Assembly: GCA_028023455.1 (NCBI GenBank)
Contig: JAQFVV010006271.1
Coordinates: 5,348,048-5,412,047, forward strand
Length of the DNA: 64,000 bases
DNA from: Epiperipatus broadwayi
Taxonomy: Eukaryota > Onychophora > Udeonychophora > Euonychophora > Peripatidae
Direction: 5' to 3'
The notes under the pieces are model-generated. The model was not told the DNA's origin. It worked only from the letters and a program-made list of their open reading frames with translations, and did not search any database. The position numbers and the translations under genes are program-made. Of this stretch, positions 38,626 to 50,582 are shown piece after piece (the stretch's first letter is position 1; every line of letters starts with the position of its first letter).

Positions 38626-40650
38626 AGAAAACTCCCCAAGCTCCAGCTCAAGCACCTACTAATATTAGTAAATCACTTTAAACTGCAGAGCTCTGTATAT
38701 TTTCTGTATAATTTCATACTACCTTTTAAACTCAAGTTAGCTAACTAACCACTAAATGTATTTTTTTAAATGTTAAAGTTTTTTCTATTGTTTTAAAATC
38801 TGTAAATGATCCACTTGCTCTTAAAATTTCCTTCTTTAAGAAATTAATTAATATTTTCTACTTTAAACTCTATCACTGCAGTCACGTCTCTAGTTATTTT
38901 AATCACATAGTTTTTAATATTTATTATATTTATTTTATGATATGCTGATGCTTCAAAACAGCAAATACTAAATTTTAATATTTCAAGAAAAGATTAATTA
39001 AAACCTCATGTAATTATTTATAATTTTATTTCTGTGCACTGTTTCAAAACCCTCTTATGAAAATAATAACAACTTGCTCGTTATTATTTAATTTTTTTTT
39101 TTTTTGATAATTGTTTGATTGTAAATTTTGCAAAGTGGCTTGTTTTAGTGAGATATTAATTTTTAAATACTAAGAAGTAGATTAACCTTGATAAATATTT
39201 ATAAGTATATTTGCTATTTAAGTTATTTATTAAACCCCTTCAAATATACTTTCCCTCCTTTTAAATACTACTCATTTTATCAATAACAAAATTAGATTGA
39301 GCTGGAACAGCAAAGATTATCTATAATTATTCTCGTCTATAGCATATATTTTATCATGCCACCTAAGAGTTGGCTTCTATTTGATTAAGCTAATAAGCTA
39401 TTGTTCTTGCCTATAGAATATAAAATTTTATAAAATTCTTTGCTTGGTGGATGTGTTTCATTCACTTAGATATTTTCTCATTTTGCTGCCATGTATATTT
39501 ACATCTTTAAGATGGAGCCTCGGTTAAGCCAGCACATCTTTCTCCCATAAGGTAGAGCAGTCGCGAAACCTGAGTTTAAGGCCAGGTTAGCATGTAAGTC
39601 TCTCACTTTTTTGAACTATTTGTTTCTTTTTCATGCAGCTTAATGATCAGTTTCAAGGTACAGGCATTGGTCACAAAAACCCTTGATATACCAATCCATC
39701 CGCAGAACAACTTTATTATTGTATTACTGGTGCTATAGTGCATTAGTACATCCAGAGCATCCAACTCTACCTACTTATTTTAGTTCTTTCAGCAATTGTC
39801 TGAGATATTCTTGAAAGCCCAGTCAATCTAAGTTATTGTAGCCCATTTTAGGCTAAATAAATAAATATAAACAGACAAAAAATATCTACTGTAAGTGTTG
39901 ACCAAGCTTTAGTTTAATTACTAGTATTCAGCCACACATTAAGACGAGTCAGCATATGTTCCACTATAGACATGACATAGTGATAAATTATGTATTTAAA
40001 TGCCTGCATGCATTTATTATACATAAATTCGTAAAATAATTGCATTCAAATTGCAACACATCAAAAGCAATCTATGGCTTTCATGAATTCATAAGATGAG
40101 TAATTGTTGCATTCATCTTACTTAAATGTAAATTTATTTATTAATATCTTATAAAAGAATCTGTCTGAAGAGCATACCTAAAAACTTTTCAGCCATTAAA
40201 TTCCTGCGTGCATTTTCACATGTTATGTAATTTGTGATATAATTTTAGATAAAACTTATTATTGGAGAAATTAAAACTTTTAGTAAATTAACCTAGTCCA
40301 CTCTCAGTTTCACTATTCAATCCAATTCTCATTATTGATATTATGTTTATAGAATATATGCGTTATTAAAGGTCTCCATTTAAGTTAGCTATTCATTAGA
40401 TATGATCAATTAGTAATTTTAATTATCAGTCTCATTGTTTCTCCCTGACTTATGTCGGCCGTGAATAAAGGAGTATGCTACATGTAATTTCAAGGTGGTT
40501 ATTTGTAGGGTCTTGAGTCTTGGAGTACTGGCTTATGAGTTGAAGTGTGGTCGGACTTGGGGTGTCACAATCCTAGTCTGGTCAGCTTCGGTCTCTTTTG
40601 CTGGGACTCTGAATTCTGTTACGTGAATATACAAACTTGACTGTTACAAT
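38626..40650. other. Non-coding stretch
   Basis: A GC-richer segment at 39500-39600 has a GGTAGAGCAGTCGCGA string that recalls part of a tRNA A-box region, but no cloverleaf can be drawn. No coding frame is recognised. Confidence 0.4.
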
Positions 40651-40652
40651 AC

Positions 40653-40850
40653 ATGAGGGATCAGAGTGACTTGAGGTCAACATGGGTATGGTAATAATAT
40701 TGGCATCAGCATGGGATTTGGGTTTTCATCATCAGATTTTCAATGATAAGGATGGCTGAAAAGTTGGAGGTTGGAGTAGATTAAAACCTGTCTATTAAAG
40801 TATAAAGATTTGCTATCTTAATATAAACTGAGCACTGATTATATATATAT
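40653..40850 (+). repeat. Interspersed repeat, copy C: first half of a split copy
   Basis: The sequence matches the complement of copy B from its TACATGAGG end through AAACTGAGCACTGATTATATA and stops in (TA)n. The other half, in the same orientation and beginning again in (TA)n, is at 43833-44015. The two together make one complete repeat interrupted by about 3 kb. Confidence 0.8.
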
Positions 40851-41645
40851 ATAATTATTCAAAACAATACAATAATTAATACAGTAAAAATATTTTAAAA
40901 AACAAATATATACCACAATTTAATAGAAGTACTTTCAACTATCTACGTAGTCGTTGTTAACTAGATTCAAATTGTATTATAAAAAACTGTTACAAATGTA
41001 AACAAAAAGTAATATGTCATACATCAATTTTCCCACAATTCATTAATTTTTACAAAAAAATAGATGTAGTATTTTAAATCAAAGTTGTGCAATATACAAA
41101 TGGATGTGTATTTGTGGAAATGGCTATATAGGTGAATCCCGATGTACATTGGAAAAAAGATCAAAGGAGCATTTGTTGTTATACAAATGAGTACAAAAAT
41201 CAAGACAAGAGAATCTTAGAAATGATGATGTATCACTGTCAGTATTTTTTGATCATAATGTAACATGTAATTATGGTTTTGATTTTAATAAAGTTAAGAT
41301 TTTGTGTATTGAAAGAAATAATAATAAATGCAAAATTAAAGAGGCTATGTTAATAAAAAGTGAAAAGCAACATTTGATAAATAGACAGGCTGCCAATGTA
41401 AAAATTAATGAATTGTGGGAAAATTGATGTATGACATATTACTTTTTGTTTACATTTGTAACTGTTTTTTATAATACAATTTGAATCTAATTGACAACGG
41501 CTACTAGATAGTTGAAAGTACTTCTATTAAATTGTGGTATATATTTGTTTTTTAAAATATTTATACTGTATTAATTATTGTATTGTTTTGAATCATTATA
41601 TATATTTTATTATAATTGGAATACAGACATTGATTATTAATAATA
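40850..41645 (+). mobile_element. Penelope-like element remnant 1 with inverted tail
   Basis: The plus strand at 41107-41427 encodes the C-terminal GIY-YIG endonuclease of a PLE. The tail after the stop (41428 to about 41605) is repeated in reverse complement at about 40857-41060, with the upstream part of the coding region missing. A 5'-truncated copy flanked by an inverted copy of its own terminal repeat is characteristic of PLE insertions. Tail positions near 41490-41520 keep a stem followed by GAAAG, a trace of the hammerhead-like tail. The element sits in the (TA)n of the split repeat. Confidence 0.78.
41107..41427 (+). pseudogene. PLE GIY-YIG endonuclease domain, remnant 1
   Basis: Reading from 41107 gives C-x-C-G-x-x-YIGES, then RCTLEKRSKEH, a TGA stop near 41188, a segment with FDHNV...FDFNKVKILCIERN, then KIKEAMLIK and LINRQAANVKINELWEN before the TGA at 41425. 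Y-I-G and the spaced Arg, His and Glu are the known GIY-YIG features; IKEAMLIK matches the conserved end of PLE proteins. The domain nicks target DNA during insertion. The reverse transcriptase is missing here. Confidence 0.82.
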
Positions 41646-41659
41646 ATATATATATATAT

Positions 41660-43807
41660 TGTAACGATCGAAAAGGAAAGTGGAGATCGAATCTAACTGC
41701 AATCTGCACTACCGCAGTGCCATCTAGGCATTTGAGCCTAGAAAAATTTATAAAGTAGGTGGATACACGCTGTTAAGATTCCACTTTATTTAAATATTCA
41801 GATCATTAGCCCAAGTCACTAGCTCAGTGGAACAGCAGAGATTACAAAATATAACTTTATATCTTAAATATAAAAAAAATAAAAGCCACTGCCAGAAATT
41901 AACACATAAAAATATTTATTTATGCACATATAAAATCATTCTAATTTGAGGAATAAGTTTAACATTTTAGATTTTTATATTAATCTTTAATTTTACAATA
42001 AATAGATTGCAATAAGGAGTTTAATATTTATTTAGTGAGTCGAGTATGAATAGACTACATAGATCTGCATTTGACAAGAAAATATTCTTTCCCTTATTTA
42101 ACCTTAGGCCAAAAAGTTCGCAGTTGAACCGGTGCCAATCCATCTGATACATTTATGTATTCAATGTAGCATGAAAATACGACAACACAAAATACTATAC
42201 TGTCAGGGATGTACATCTGAACAGTAAGTAGAGTTAGAGAAGACATTGTCTCTCCACCAACAGGAATGCTACATCTGTTGGCGAGTAGAACAATAAACAA
42301 AAAACTCCATAGGAATGGACTGTGGTACTTTGCCGACTTACAAACCCATCCATAAGCAAACAGAATGTGTGTGGCATATATATACAATTCTGCCCATAGT
42401 GGATCTCATACTACATCTACTACTTATACAAATATATCCAATCCATTGAGCTAATTCAACTACAAAATGAATAACCTAAGATTACCCTCCCTTAAACTAT
42501 ATATATAACTTTACAAATCTATACAGCCATTCACGCCCGACTTAAATTTAACATTTAATTACGTTCGCACAGATGAATTTTATACAATTTGTTTTATAAT
42601 GTCGAGTATAGATCGGCTGCACAGATTCCGCGGTCAAAAACATCTCAAAATAACACAACCAATCAAAATACAAAATCATCGATAATGTCAATTGCATAGG
42701 GAATACAAAAACCCATGGCATTCATTGTAAGATACCGCAGTGACATTGATGACTTATATATTCCAATCGACTATGAAACAGCAACATAATTAACTGCTAA
42801 CAAATCTAGGCAACATCTATACCCAACTTAAATTTCCTCATTTAAAATTTATACAATAAGAAAAAAAAATGGAAATGATTTTTATCAAAAGCAAAACATA
42901 TACAATTAAACATTATCAATTGATTTTAAACTTAAAAGTCAGATAGAAGTTCGTAAGCTTGAACAAAAGTTCTTAATTATTTTTAAATTTTAGAGTTCAT
43001 GTCAATAGCTTACAGTAGAAGAATCACTGCTTTTGATGTAAATTTCAACAGAGTCTTTATTTGAAAACCTGGTCGGATGTTCTGGAGGTAGCATTAGCTG
43101 GTTCATTTTGGTATCACAGTCAGTTCATTTTTAAAATAGAGAGAGAGTGTGTGATATGTGCGTCCTATCATGACCCTCAAAAAAAAAAACAAGCCGGAAA
43201 CTGTCAGGAAAACTGTACTTCTCCTTTTATAGTACCACACAGATTCAACCAACAAAACGTCACTAATCCATCCTTTTCATTCAAGTCTGGGCTGAGGTTT
43301 GGTGCTTCCATTGGTCAAACTAATTTCTCTTTATTCTTTTATCTGTTTTTCATCTGAATTTTTAATTACACAGCTTTTGGATAATTAATAAACAATCATT
43401 TCCATTTACAGATTACAGAAATTAATTAATACCTGTTTTTATTTTAACTAATGTTATTTCTTTATTAAAATATTTTTATATTTAAATCTTGTATTTTTTT
43501 ATAAAAAAATACGTTCAAATACCCTTTTTTTATTTATAAAAAAAATATTTTTAAAGTTTAGCATCTGTGCGAATATATACATTATACAAACATTTTAATT
43601 TTAGTGTTTAGTTTTTTTTTTCCTTTTAATACATTCATTTTTATTTGCGAACTTTTAAGTTTAGCATCTGTGCGAATATATACGTTATACAAACATTTTA
43701 ATTTTAGCGTTTAGTTTTTTTTTTCCTTTTAATACATTCATTTTTATTTGCGAACTTTTAAGATTTTATTTTAAATTAATGTAACGGCATATTTATATAC
43801 CGTTACA
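41660..43807. mobile_element. LTR-like block 2, 2.15 kb, with terminal hairpin
   Basis: The block begins TGTAACG (41660) and ends CGTTACA (43807), embedded in (TA)n on both sides. The right end is a perfect 8-bp-arm hairpin (43780-43787 with 43800-43807). It contains a 103-base tandem duplication near its right end and no recognisable protein. It lies inside the split interspersed repeat, so it was inserted after that repeat. Solo LTR is the likely reading, probably on the minus strand. Confidence 0.5.
43556..43765. repeat. Tandem duplication, 103-base period
   Basis: The segment with GCATCTGTGCGAATATATAC starts at 43561 and again at 43664. The copies differ at only a few bases, so this is a recent event inside LTR-like block 2. 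Confidence 0.88.
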
Positions 43808-43832
43808 ATATATATATATATATATATATATG

Positions 43833-44015
43833 TTGGGGGGGGAGATAATAATCTGGACCAACTGATGAGTGCTGGTTTAGCATGAAATATGAATATTGGT
43901 GATTATTTATCTTTTCTACATGTGTGTGGTCATGTGTATCAGTTGTATGAGATAGTGTGGATCATTGAAGGGTGCTTGAAAATCTAAGTTCAAATCCTCT
44001 ATACTTATAATTAAT
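43833..44015 (+). repeat. Interspersed repeat, copy D: second half of the split copy
   Basis: This half starts in (TA)n and poly-G, then runs through the hammerhead-like core and the shared word ATGTGTGTGGTCATGTG to a B-box-like GTTCAAATCC near 43989-43998. It joins with copy C to form one full unit. Confidence 0.8.
43857..43900 (+). ncRNA. Type I hammerhead-ribozyme-like core, copy D
   Basis: In order: ACCAA (43857-43861, stem I), CTGATGA (43862-43868), stem II GTGCT (43869-43873), loop GGTTT, AGCAT (43879-43883, G-U closing pair), GAA (43884-43886), AT / AT stem III (43887-43888 with 43893-43894), unpaired A (43895, predicted cleavage 3' of it), then TTGGT (43896-43900), pairing perfectly with ACCAA. 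Outer flanks GATAATAATC and GATTATTTATC could lengthen stem I across a 3-base bulge. Every invariant core base is present. Weak points are the G-U pair next to the core and the two-pair stem III. Confidence 0.6.
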
Positions 44016-44508
44016 CTTGATTGAAACTTTAAATGCTTTTCAACTTTTATGTGGTCAAAATTTGGAGGAGATGAATATATTACTAATGCATTATGAGATT
44101 ATAATTGTAAAATAAAGATTTCAAAATAGAAATCATTTTTAATCATGGTATAAAATGTTTACGTATTATTCAGATTAAACTCTGCATACACAGCATATAC
44201 CGCAAACACAAATCATTTTTATACTTAAATATACTGCAATATTAGGTTATTTTCTGTTACTTATTCTATTATAATTAGTTTTCTGAATGTTGGGAAAATA
44301 AAGGTTTATTCAGTTCAATTTATTAGTTGTGATTGAATGTGCTTTTGGCTAGTTAAGCCAGATTTATAGCACTCATGGGCATTTGGGAATGTTGTAGTAT
44401 TTATAGTAAATGCTAATTTATTTAAATTAATGATTTTCATATTCCATTGGTTGAGAGTTGTACCCTATTATCTTTTTTATTAATGGCATGGTTGTTATTA
44501 GTGTGCCG

Positions 44509-44670
44509 GTCAAAATCATGTATTTATTCAACAAGACCAATAATCCAAGCAAAAGTACCTTGAATTCCAACCATGCACAAGGTACAGATGTCAGGGCAAG
44601 GGTGAATCCTAACCTATTTGCCTGAAATATTGCCTCTCTGACTAATGGATAACGTTTGTGATGACATGAG
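44509..44670 (+). repeat. Dispersed repeat, copy 2 (partner at 13171)
   Basis: Same orientation and overall order as 13171-13330, with scattered substitutions and small indels. The translation that is open in copy 1 is interrupted by stops here, so a conserved protein is unlikely. Confidence 0.55.
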
Positions 44671-45363
44671 CAGTGCTTGGTTTTATTCAGTCCCAGCTGG
44701 AGGTCATGGTTCACAAAGAGACTCAAAATAATAAAGGGTTTATATAAGAAATTAATGATTTGATATTGATTACTAATAGTTTGAGCCATAATAATGATAA
44801 TTCCTTATGGAAACATTATGAAGAAGTGACTTTAAATCAAAAAAATATTAGAAATAAATAGTCATTAACATTAGAGATTTGGAGTGATGACAAACTAAGC
44901 TTATTTACAATAATAGTATTACAGGAATTTATTAAGAAATTTAGTTACAAAATAAGTTAAGTTTTTGTTCATACAACTTGGTTATTTTCTTGAATTCATT
45001 TTTGATGCAGCTAACTGCAAGGCATTTGGCAACTAAGTAAAAGTTTGTTAATTGGTCTGCCAAGAACCAATCAGCAATACATATTACTAGACCTCTTTAA
45101 GATATTACAAATAAATCTATTATATATATATATATATATATATTACAAGACATGAAAGATGGGCATTTAAAAGACTGTTACATTTAAAATCATTTATATC
45201 TATATATATATATATATATATATATGATGAGTGTGGAAAGCAAAATAGTTTTTAAATAAATAATTGACGATTATACAGTCAGATTTAATTAATTAATGAA
45301 ATTGGTTTATGAAGGATGTGCCATCATGGCAGAGAGCATTTCAGGTTTGTAAATAAATAAATA

Positions 45364-45367
<4 letters not shown>

Positions 45368-45456
<89 letters not shown>
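45368..45456. repeat. (TA)n microsatellite, about 89 bases
   Basis: An uninterrupted alternating TA array. The minus-strand open frame across it is an artefact. Confidence 0.95.
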
Positions 45457-45461
<5 letters not shown>

Positions 45462-46560
45462 GTGAAGGCAGTATGCTATTATAGATTACCAAAAGAACAT
45501 ATGATATGAGGTCTGTTATGAACCTCTAGGTGGCTTTGCTAAAAGAAATCCTGATATATACAGGTAGATAAGAGAAATTTTGGCACTCCAGCCAAAACAG
45601 GTCTCTGAATAATAATAATAAATTTGATGTGCTGGCTTTCTCATACACATCTTAATGGCAATGCCTGAAAGGATCCCTTGGAATGAACTACGTCTATTTT
45701 GAGGGAGTGTGAAAGATTGGACTGGTCATATTTAAACTTCCGAAGGTCCTGAGGAGTAAGTAGCAAAGCAAAATAATAATAATAAAAGAATGATTGTAGC
45801 TATAAATACATAATGCCTTAGACATATATAGATAGAGAGTGTATCACTAATGAAAGTAATAACTTAAATCCTGATTAAAATAATCAGCTCCCTGACATAA
45901 TAGAAAGTATCCACAAACCTTAGGACACTAATGAATGAATCATAAAATTTAATATAAAAAGGAAAGGCAAGAATTAAAATTAAAATATAAATTGTTTTCC
46001 ACATTTTCCAAATATTTCATTTATTAATAAGTTATTAAATAGTTAATCCAAGATTACAAAATAAGACTGTCTTTTAATTAACATAGATGGAGCATTGAAT
46101 ATCAAACTCACTTCTGGTGAAGTTTGACAATATAAAGCATCATAAATTATACATTGAATTTTTTACTATTTTTGACAAATAAAATATATATGTATGAAAC
46201 ATATACTGATAAAATGCTTTCAACATTTTTTTAAGACATTTGTTTTACAGAAATCGTAATAGATTTAACTAACTGATTTAATTATAGGGCAATTTTAAAT
46301 TGGAGGTAATAATAAGACGTATAACTTTTAAAATCATTTCAATCATTTAAAATAGATTTATAATATGATGTACAAAACTAAATGAGCTTTCTATTAATTA
46401 ATTTCAGGAAATAAGTCTCCTGCAATGATTTTGACTGGAAAAAATAAGAGGGAGAGAATTTAAGTTAATAGCTCATTGAATTTTGTACTTGGCAATTTCA
46501 GTAAGTCAATATTATAAATAAACCAACAAAAATTAATTTAAATTTGCTGCATCAAAATAA

Positions 46561-49077
46561 TATGAGATTTTTAGAAGGATTGATATTTTAAATTTAAGAG
46601 AAAAATTAAAAGACGCATTTTAAACCAAGCCATATAAGCATTACACAGATGTATAAAATATAAATTAACATTGATTTGGAAAACAAACAAAATAGAATCA
46701 ATGGCTTGCAGCGACCTCAGAATCAATCGGTAGGCATTCCATGGCTTGAAACAGGCAGTTACAATCAGATCATTTAGCAGGCTTCCTTGACATGATAGTC
46801 TCCAGCTAGATGTTGAGAACACTGGAAAGGCATTGATGAGCTGGTGGGACAAAGCTCCAGAAAGCAACAGTCAATCTTTTTAGCCAGTCATTCTTTGGCA
46901 CGATGTACTATATATACTAATTACTTCTCTTCAATGAACTCTTTTCAATAATCATTCAATCAAATTTTTCACTATTTATGTGATCTGGCCTTATCTATAG
47001 GATTCAATCTACAGTGACAATTGCCAATTGAAACTGCTCTAAGTGTTTCTCTGAGATTGGTGCCTGCTTTGGAGAGAAATCTATCACCCTGCATTAAACA
47101 TGCCCCCAATGGTTCATTTGCTAATTAAAAAAAAACAACAAGCATATTAAGTTTATCAGTCATTGTATTAACAAAGCCTATTTAATTAAGGTTTAGATTA
47201 ACAAAAATGTAGATTTTATTCAGAAAAATTTTAGGAATTTGGTACAATGACTTTCAAACTGATATTTGACATAAACTTAAATAGAAATTTACAAAATGTT
47301 TCTTACAAATATTACATTGTTTAAATAATTGATTCTCAAATGTACATTGATTAAAAGATAAATATAAAATGTTACCAACTGATTAATTGAAGAAAAATGA
47401 ACTTTAATAAAGAATTTGAAATATTTGTAACATTTTATAGATATCTAGGATTCAATTCAATTTAATAAAATGTGTAAACACAATATACAGTTTTACAAAT
47501 ATAAAATAAATAAACTAATATAAAAAGGTTAGTTTTAATTATAAAATAAGATTAATGAAATATAAAAGATTATAATAATGATTAAAATATACTACTACCT
47601 ATTATGAGATGGGGTCAGTTAATAAAGATTGTGTTCAAACCCAGACTAGTGCTGATGACATTGGCACTAGGTGAAGCAGAAATATGTACTATATTTCCAG
47701 TTTCATTAGCAATAAACCAAGCTTCTTTGACTTTGAGTTTTCTATCATCATTTTATATCCTCTTTCTCCATGCATATCACTTTTACATTTATAATGTAGC
47801 CAGATAGTTGTTATTGCTCCAAAAAGATGGATTTATATTCAGGATTGTTTTTAGCATGCTATTTGAAAATTCTGGTGGTTGTATTTGCCCTAGACTCTGC
47901 ACAATATAATGATTTACAGATGGCATTACTGCAGTCAATCTTGTACACCACCTGAGGGGTTTGATAGTGGGATATTTTGTCTTTTGTGTTATTTAGTAGT
48001 CTACTAAGCCTTAAGAATGGTTCTCAGACTTATGTTATATGTATTGATGCAGATCTTTTTTTATTTTATGTGAATGTTTAAATATGTACAGTTTACTTAT
48101 GGTGCATGGTCTGTTTTTAGCTGGGCTTGTCTTATTTTCTTGTAAAAAAAATTTTAAGTTTTTATTAAAATATTATTGCAATATCTTATTTTGGCTAAAT
48201 CATTTATATAAATGTCAATATTAGCTTTTCGATCTGCTTCATATTTGCATAGTTTTAGGTTTCTATATAAAAAGCTTTTTATCCCGGCAAGTTTGTCTGT
48301 TTTAGGCGGGCAATAGCACTTCGAATTTCTATTGGCTTGATGATCCTTTTAAAGTCTAATAAATTTTTGTTTCGTTAGAGATGTAGGTCTAAAAACTTCA
48401 ATCCACTGGAAGTATTTTATTCTCAATTGTCCATTGGAGTTCAATTTTTTGCGCTAATTCTTCGTGTTTGTTTATAGTGTTCATAACGTTGAAAATTAAT
48501 TAAACATACTGCGGAAATAGACTTTAAAACATATATGCTTGAAATACTCCATAAAATATTGTGTATATTTCTTATGTTCTATATTTATTATACACTCACA
48601 AGCATAGTAGACGTAATATGTAATCAATTCATCAATCTTTATGTTTTTCCTCTTGCAATGCTAAGTCTCCAATGATGTATAAATGAACACTTCAGGAATT
48701 TTCTGGATTTATAATATTTTAAAAATTAACTTAATTAAAATATTTTATATCAAACGTAAATACTATTATTTCTATTCTTACCATTAATCTCAATTACATA
48801 CATTTTGTTTATAGGTGTACTGAATGCAACTTGAGTATCATTGACCTTTTTTTGAAGATTTTCATTTATAACTTAGAAAATATGTGTGTGTATAGTGAAA
48901 TTGAAGTGTTAAGTATATCTAAGACATTACATAAAGAAAAATAGAATGGAATTGATTAATAATATCAAGTAGTAGTGTTTAATGAAAATAGGTAAACTAA
49001 TCTAGAACTTACTTTTATAGTTACTACGGGCTAATTATATTGTCATTATCTCTAACCTAATTAACTAAAAATATTCA
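46561..49077. other. Non-coding stretch, possible retroelement scrap on the minus strand
   Basis: A GC-richer patch at 46690-46900 has no recognisable protein. On the minus strand near 48480-48390 a short translation reads INKHEELAQKIE, a word I associate with some LINE-type open frames, but it stops after about 30 codons. The plus strand at 47604-47690 holds a GTTCAAACCC string reminiscent of a SINE B box. None is strong enough to name. Confidence 0.35.
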
Positions 49078-49081
49078 TTAA

Positions 49082-49928
49082 CCTTTTGACTGTTTGACTC
49101 GTTCTTAATCGAGGCAATTTTTGATACATATTCGTAAATTCGTTTTTAATCGAGTAAATTTGACATCGCTGTAAATTGCTTAGTTTTTGGACTACGTTTA
49201 CGGTTTTAACGTCATTTTTTAGAACGCAAAAAGTTTTATAATATACTGCCATCTATTGAATTATTTTACAAGTAAAAAATCAATTAATTGATGATTTATG
49301 TCAAACAAAAACTAAGCACTGCCTTTTCACATCTTTTCTTGAATCTTATTGGCTGTTGAAATTTTGTAAACAAAAGAAAATGGAAAAGCTCCGCCTTCTC
49401 ATCATCTTTTCTTGAATCTTATTGGCTGTTAAAATTTTTATATGGCTGCCAAAAATTAAAAATTTCGAACGCTTTGTTTTATTTTGAAAATGATAAACGA
49501 ATGTTTTAGAGCATTTTAAAAATATTTTTTGATGAAATACAAATAAAATACAAATTATTTTCATATAATATGTCAAAAATAAATATTATTTTACAAAAAT
49601 AGTTACGATTTTAGCAAGAATTATTTATTTATTGCAAAGTCGGGAAAAAAAAATCATAATTTCAAATTATGATTTTTTTTTCTTTTCATGTCAACCGTAA
49701 CAAATATTTTTAAAATTAAAAATCAAAATTTATTTTTGAACAAACTTTCGTTTATTTTTATAATGTGAGAAATTACTAATATACTTTTTAAAAACGAAAC
49801 TAAAGTGAATATATTTAAAAAAACGGTCAATAACTTTTGAAAAATTGATACATTATTTTGTGCATCGGCTAATTAAAAGCTTTGAGTGATACCACCAGCA
49901 GCGAATGAACAATTGGACAGTTAAAGGG
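49082..49928. mobile_element. piggyBac-like non-autonomous element, 847 bp
   Basis: The element is bounded by TTAA on both sides (49078-49081 and 49929-49932). Its ends are imperfect terminal inverted repeats: CCTTTTGACTGT at the left against CCCTTTAACTGT read inward from the right, 10 of 12 matching. A TTAA target plus a CCCTTT-type end is characteristic of piggyBac-like elements; Kolobok elements also use TTAA. Inside are a direct repeat with a 73-base period (ATCTTTTCTTGAATCTTATT at 49331 and 49404) and an A/T hairpin near 49645-49682. No transposase is encoded. Confidence 0.68.
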
Positions 49929-50308
49929 TTAATGATGTTATCTAAAGAGGATATTAATAAATGTAGAATGCAGGAAAATTAATATTTGGAGATAATGTTG
50001 TGTAATTATTATTGTTATTATTATGATTATTATTGGTGTTGTTGTTGTTATTATTAATTAAATACATTGTATTTTATACTGAAAAGAGTCCGTAAGTTTG
50101 AAATTAGTCAGATCCATGTGAACTGCATTAGAATCGGAGTGTCCAATAGTTTATGAATAAATAATAATCTGGTTTACATCATACTATGAAATATTAAAAC
50201 TTTCAAATCATTTAATTGATTACTATTATAAGAATAAGATGGACATTTTATGTAAGTAATTGTGATCTGCAAACAGTAGTAAGTAGTTTGTATTACATTT
50301 AGTATTCA

Positions 50309-50314
50309 TTTATT
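50309..50314 (-). promoter_or_regulatory. Possible polyadenylation signal of the LicD/FKRP-like gene
   Basis: AATAAA on the minus strand, about 270 bases past the stop codon of the gene at 50583-52418. In AT-rich DNA this hexamer is common, so it is only a candidate. Confidence 0.35.
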
Positions 50315-50582
50315 ATTTGATGCCTCTATATAATATTGTGGGAAATTGTAGATATTATTATAGTAGAACAAACATAAATCAAGCTATGTTCGGCATTAGA
50401 TGACAATGATTGCTAACTTAAACCTACGAAAGTTGTTAACATTACTATTAACTACTTGCTCAATGCTTGTGAGTGAAGATAGTTGTTTCTATGTAATAAT
50501 TGTCTAAGGCTAATAATATTAAAAAGCCTTCATAGTGTATAATAAGTAATTAACATTATGCCTCCACACGTAATTGTACGTT

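Larger units (their letters stand above)
44016..46560. other. Non-coding stretch with simple repeats
   Basis: It includes the dispersed repeat at 44509, short (TA)n arrays near 45120-45142 and 45202-45224, a long array at 45368-45456, and a GC-richer patch at 45500-45780 without recognisable coding content. Confidence 0.45.

Noticed and set aside
39500-39600. tRNA-like strings here and B-box-like strings at 17569, 24330 and 47640
   Set aside because: No cloverleaf, acceptor stem or paired A and B boxes at correct spacing; kept only as weak hints of SINE origin.
44427-44789. Minus-strand 120-codon frame
   Set aside because: It covers the dispersed repeat at 44509-44670, has no known domain, and is not conserved as an open frame in the partner copy at 13171.
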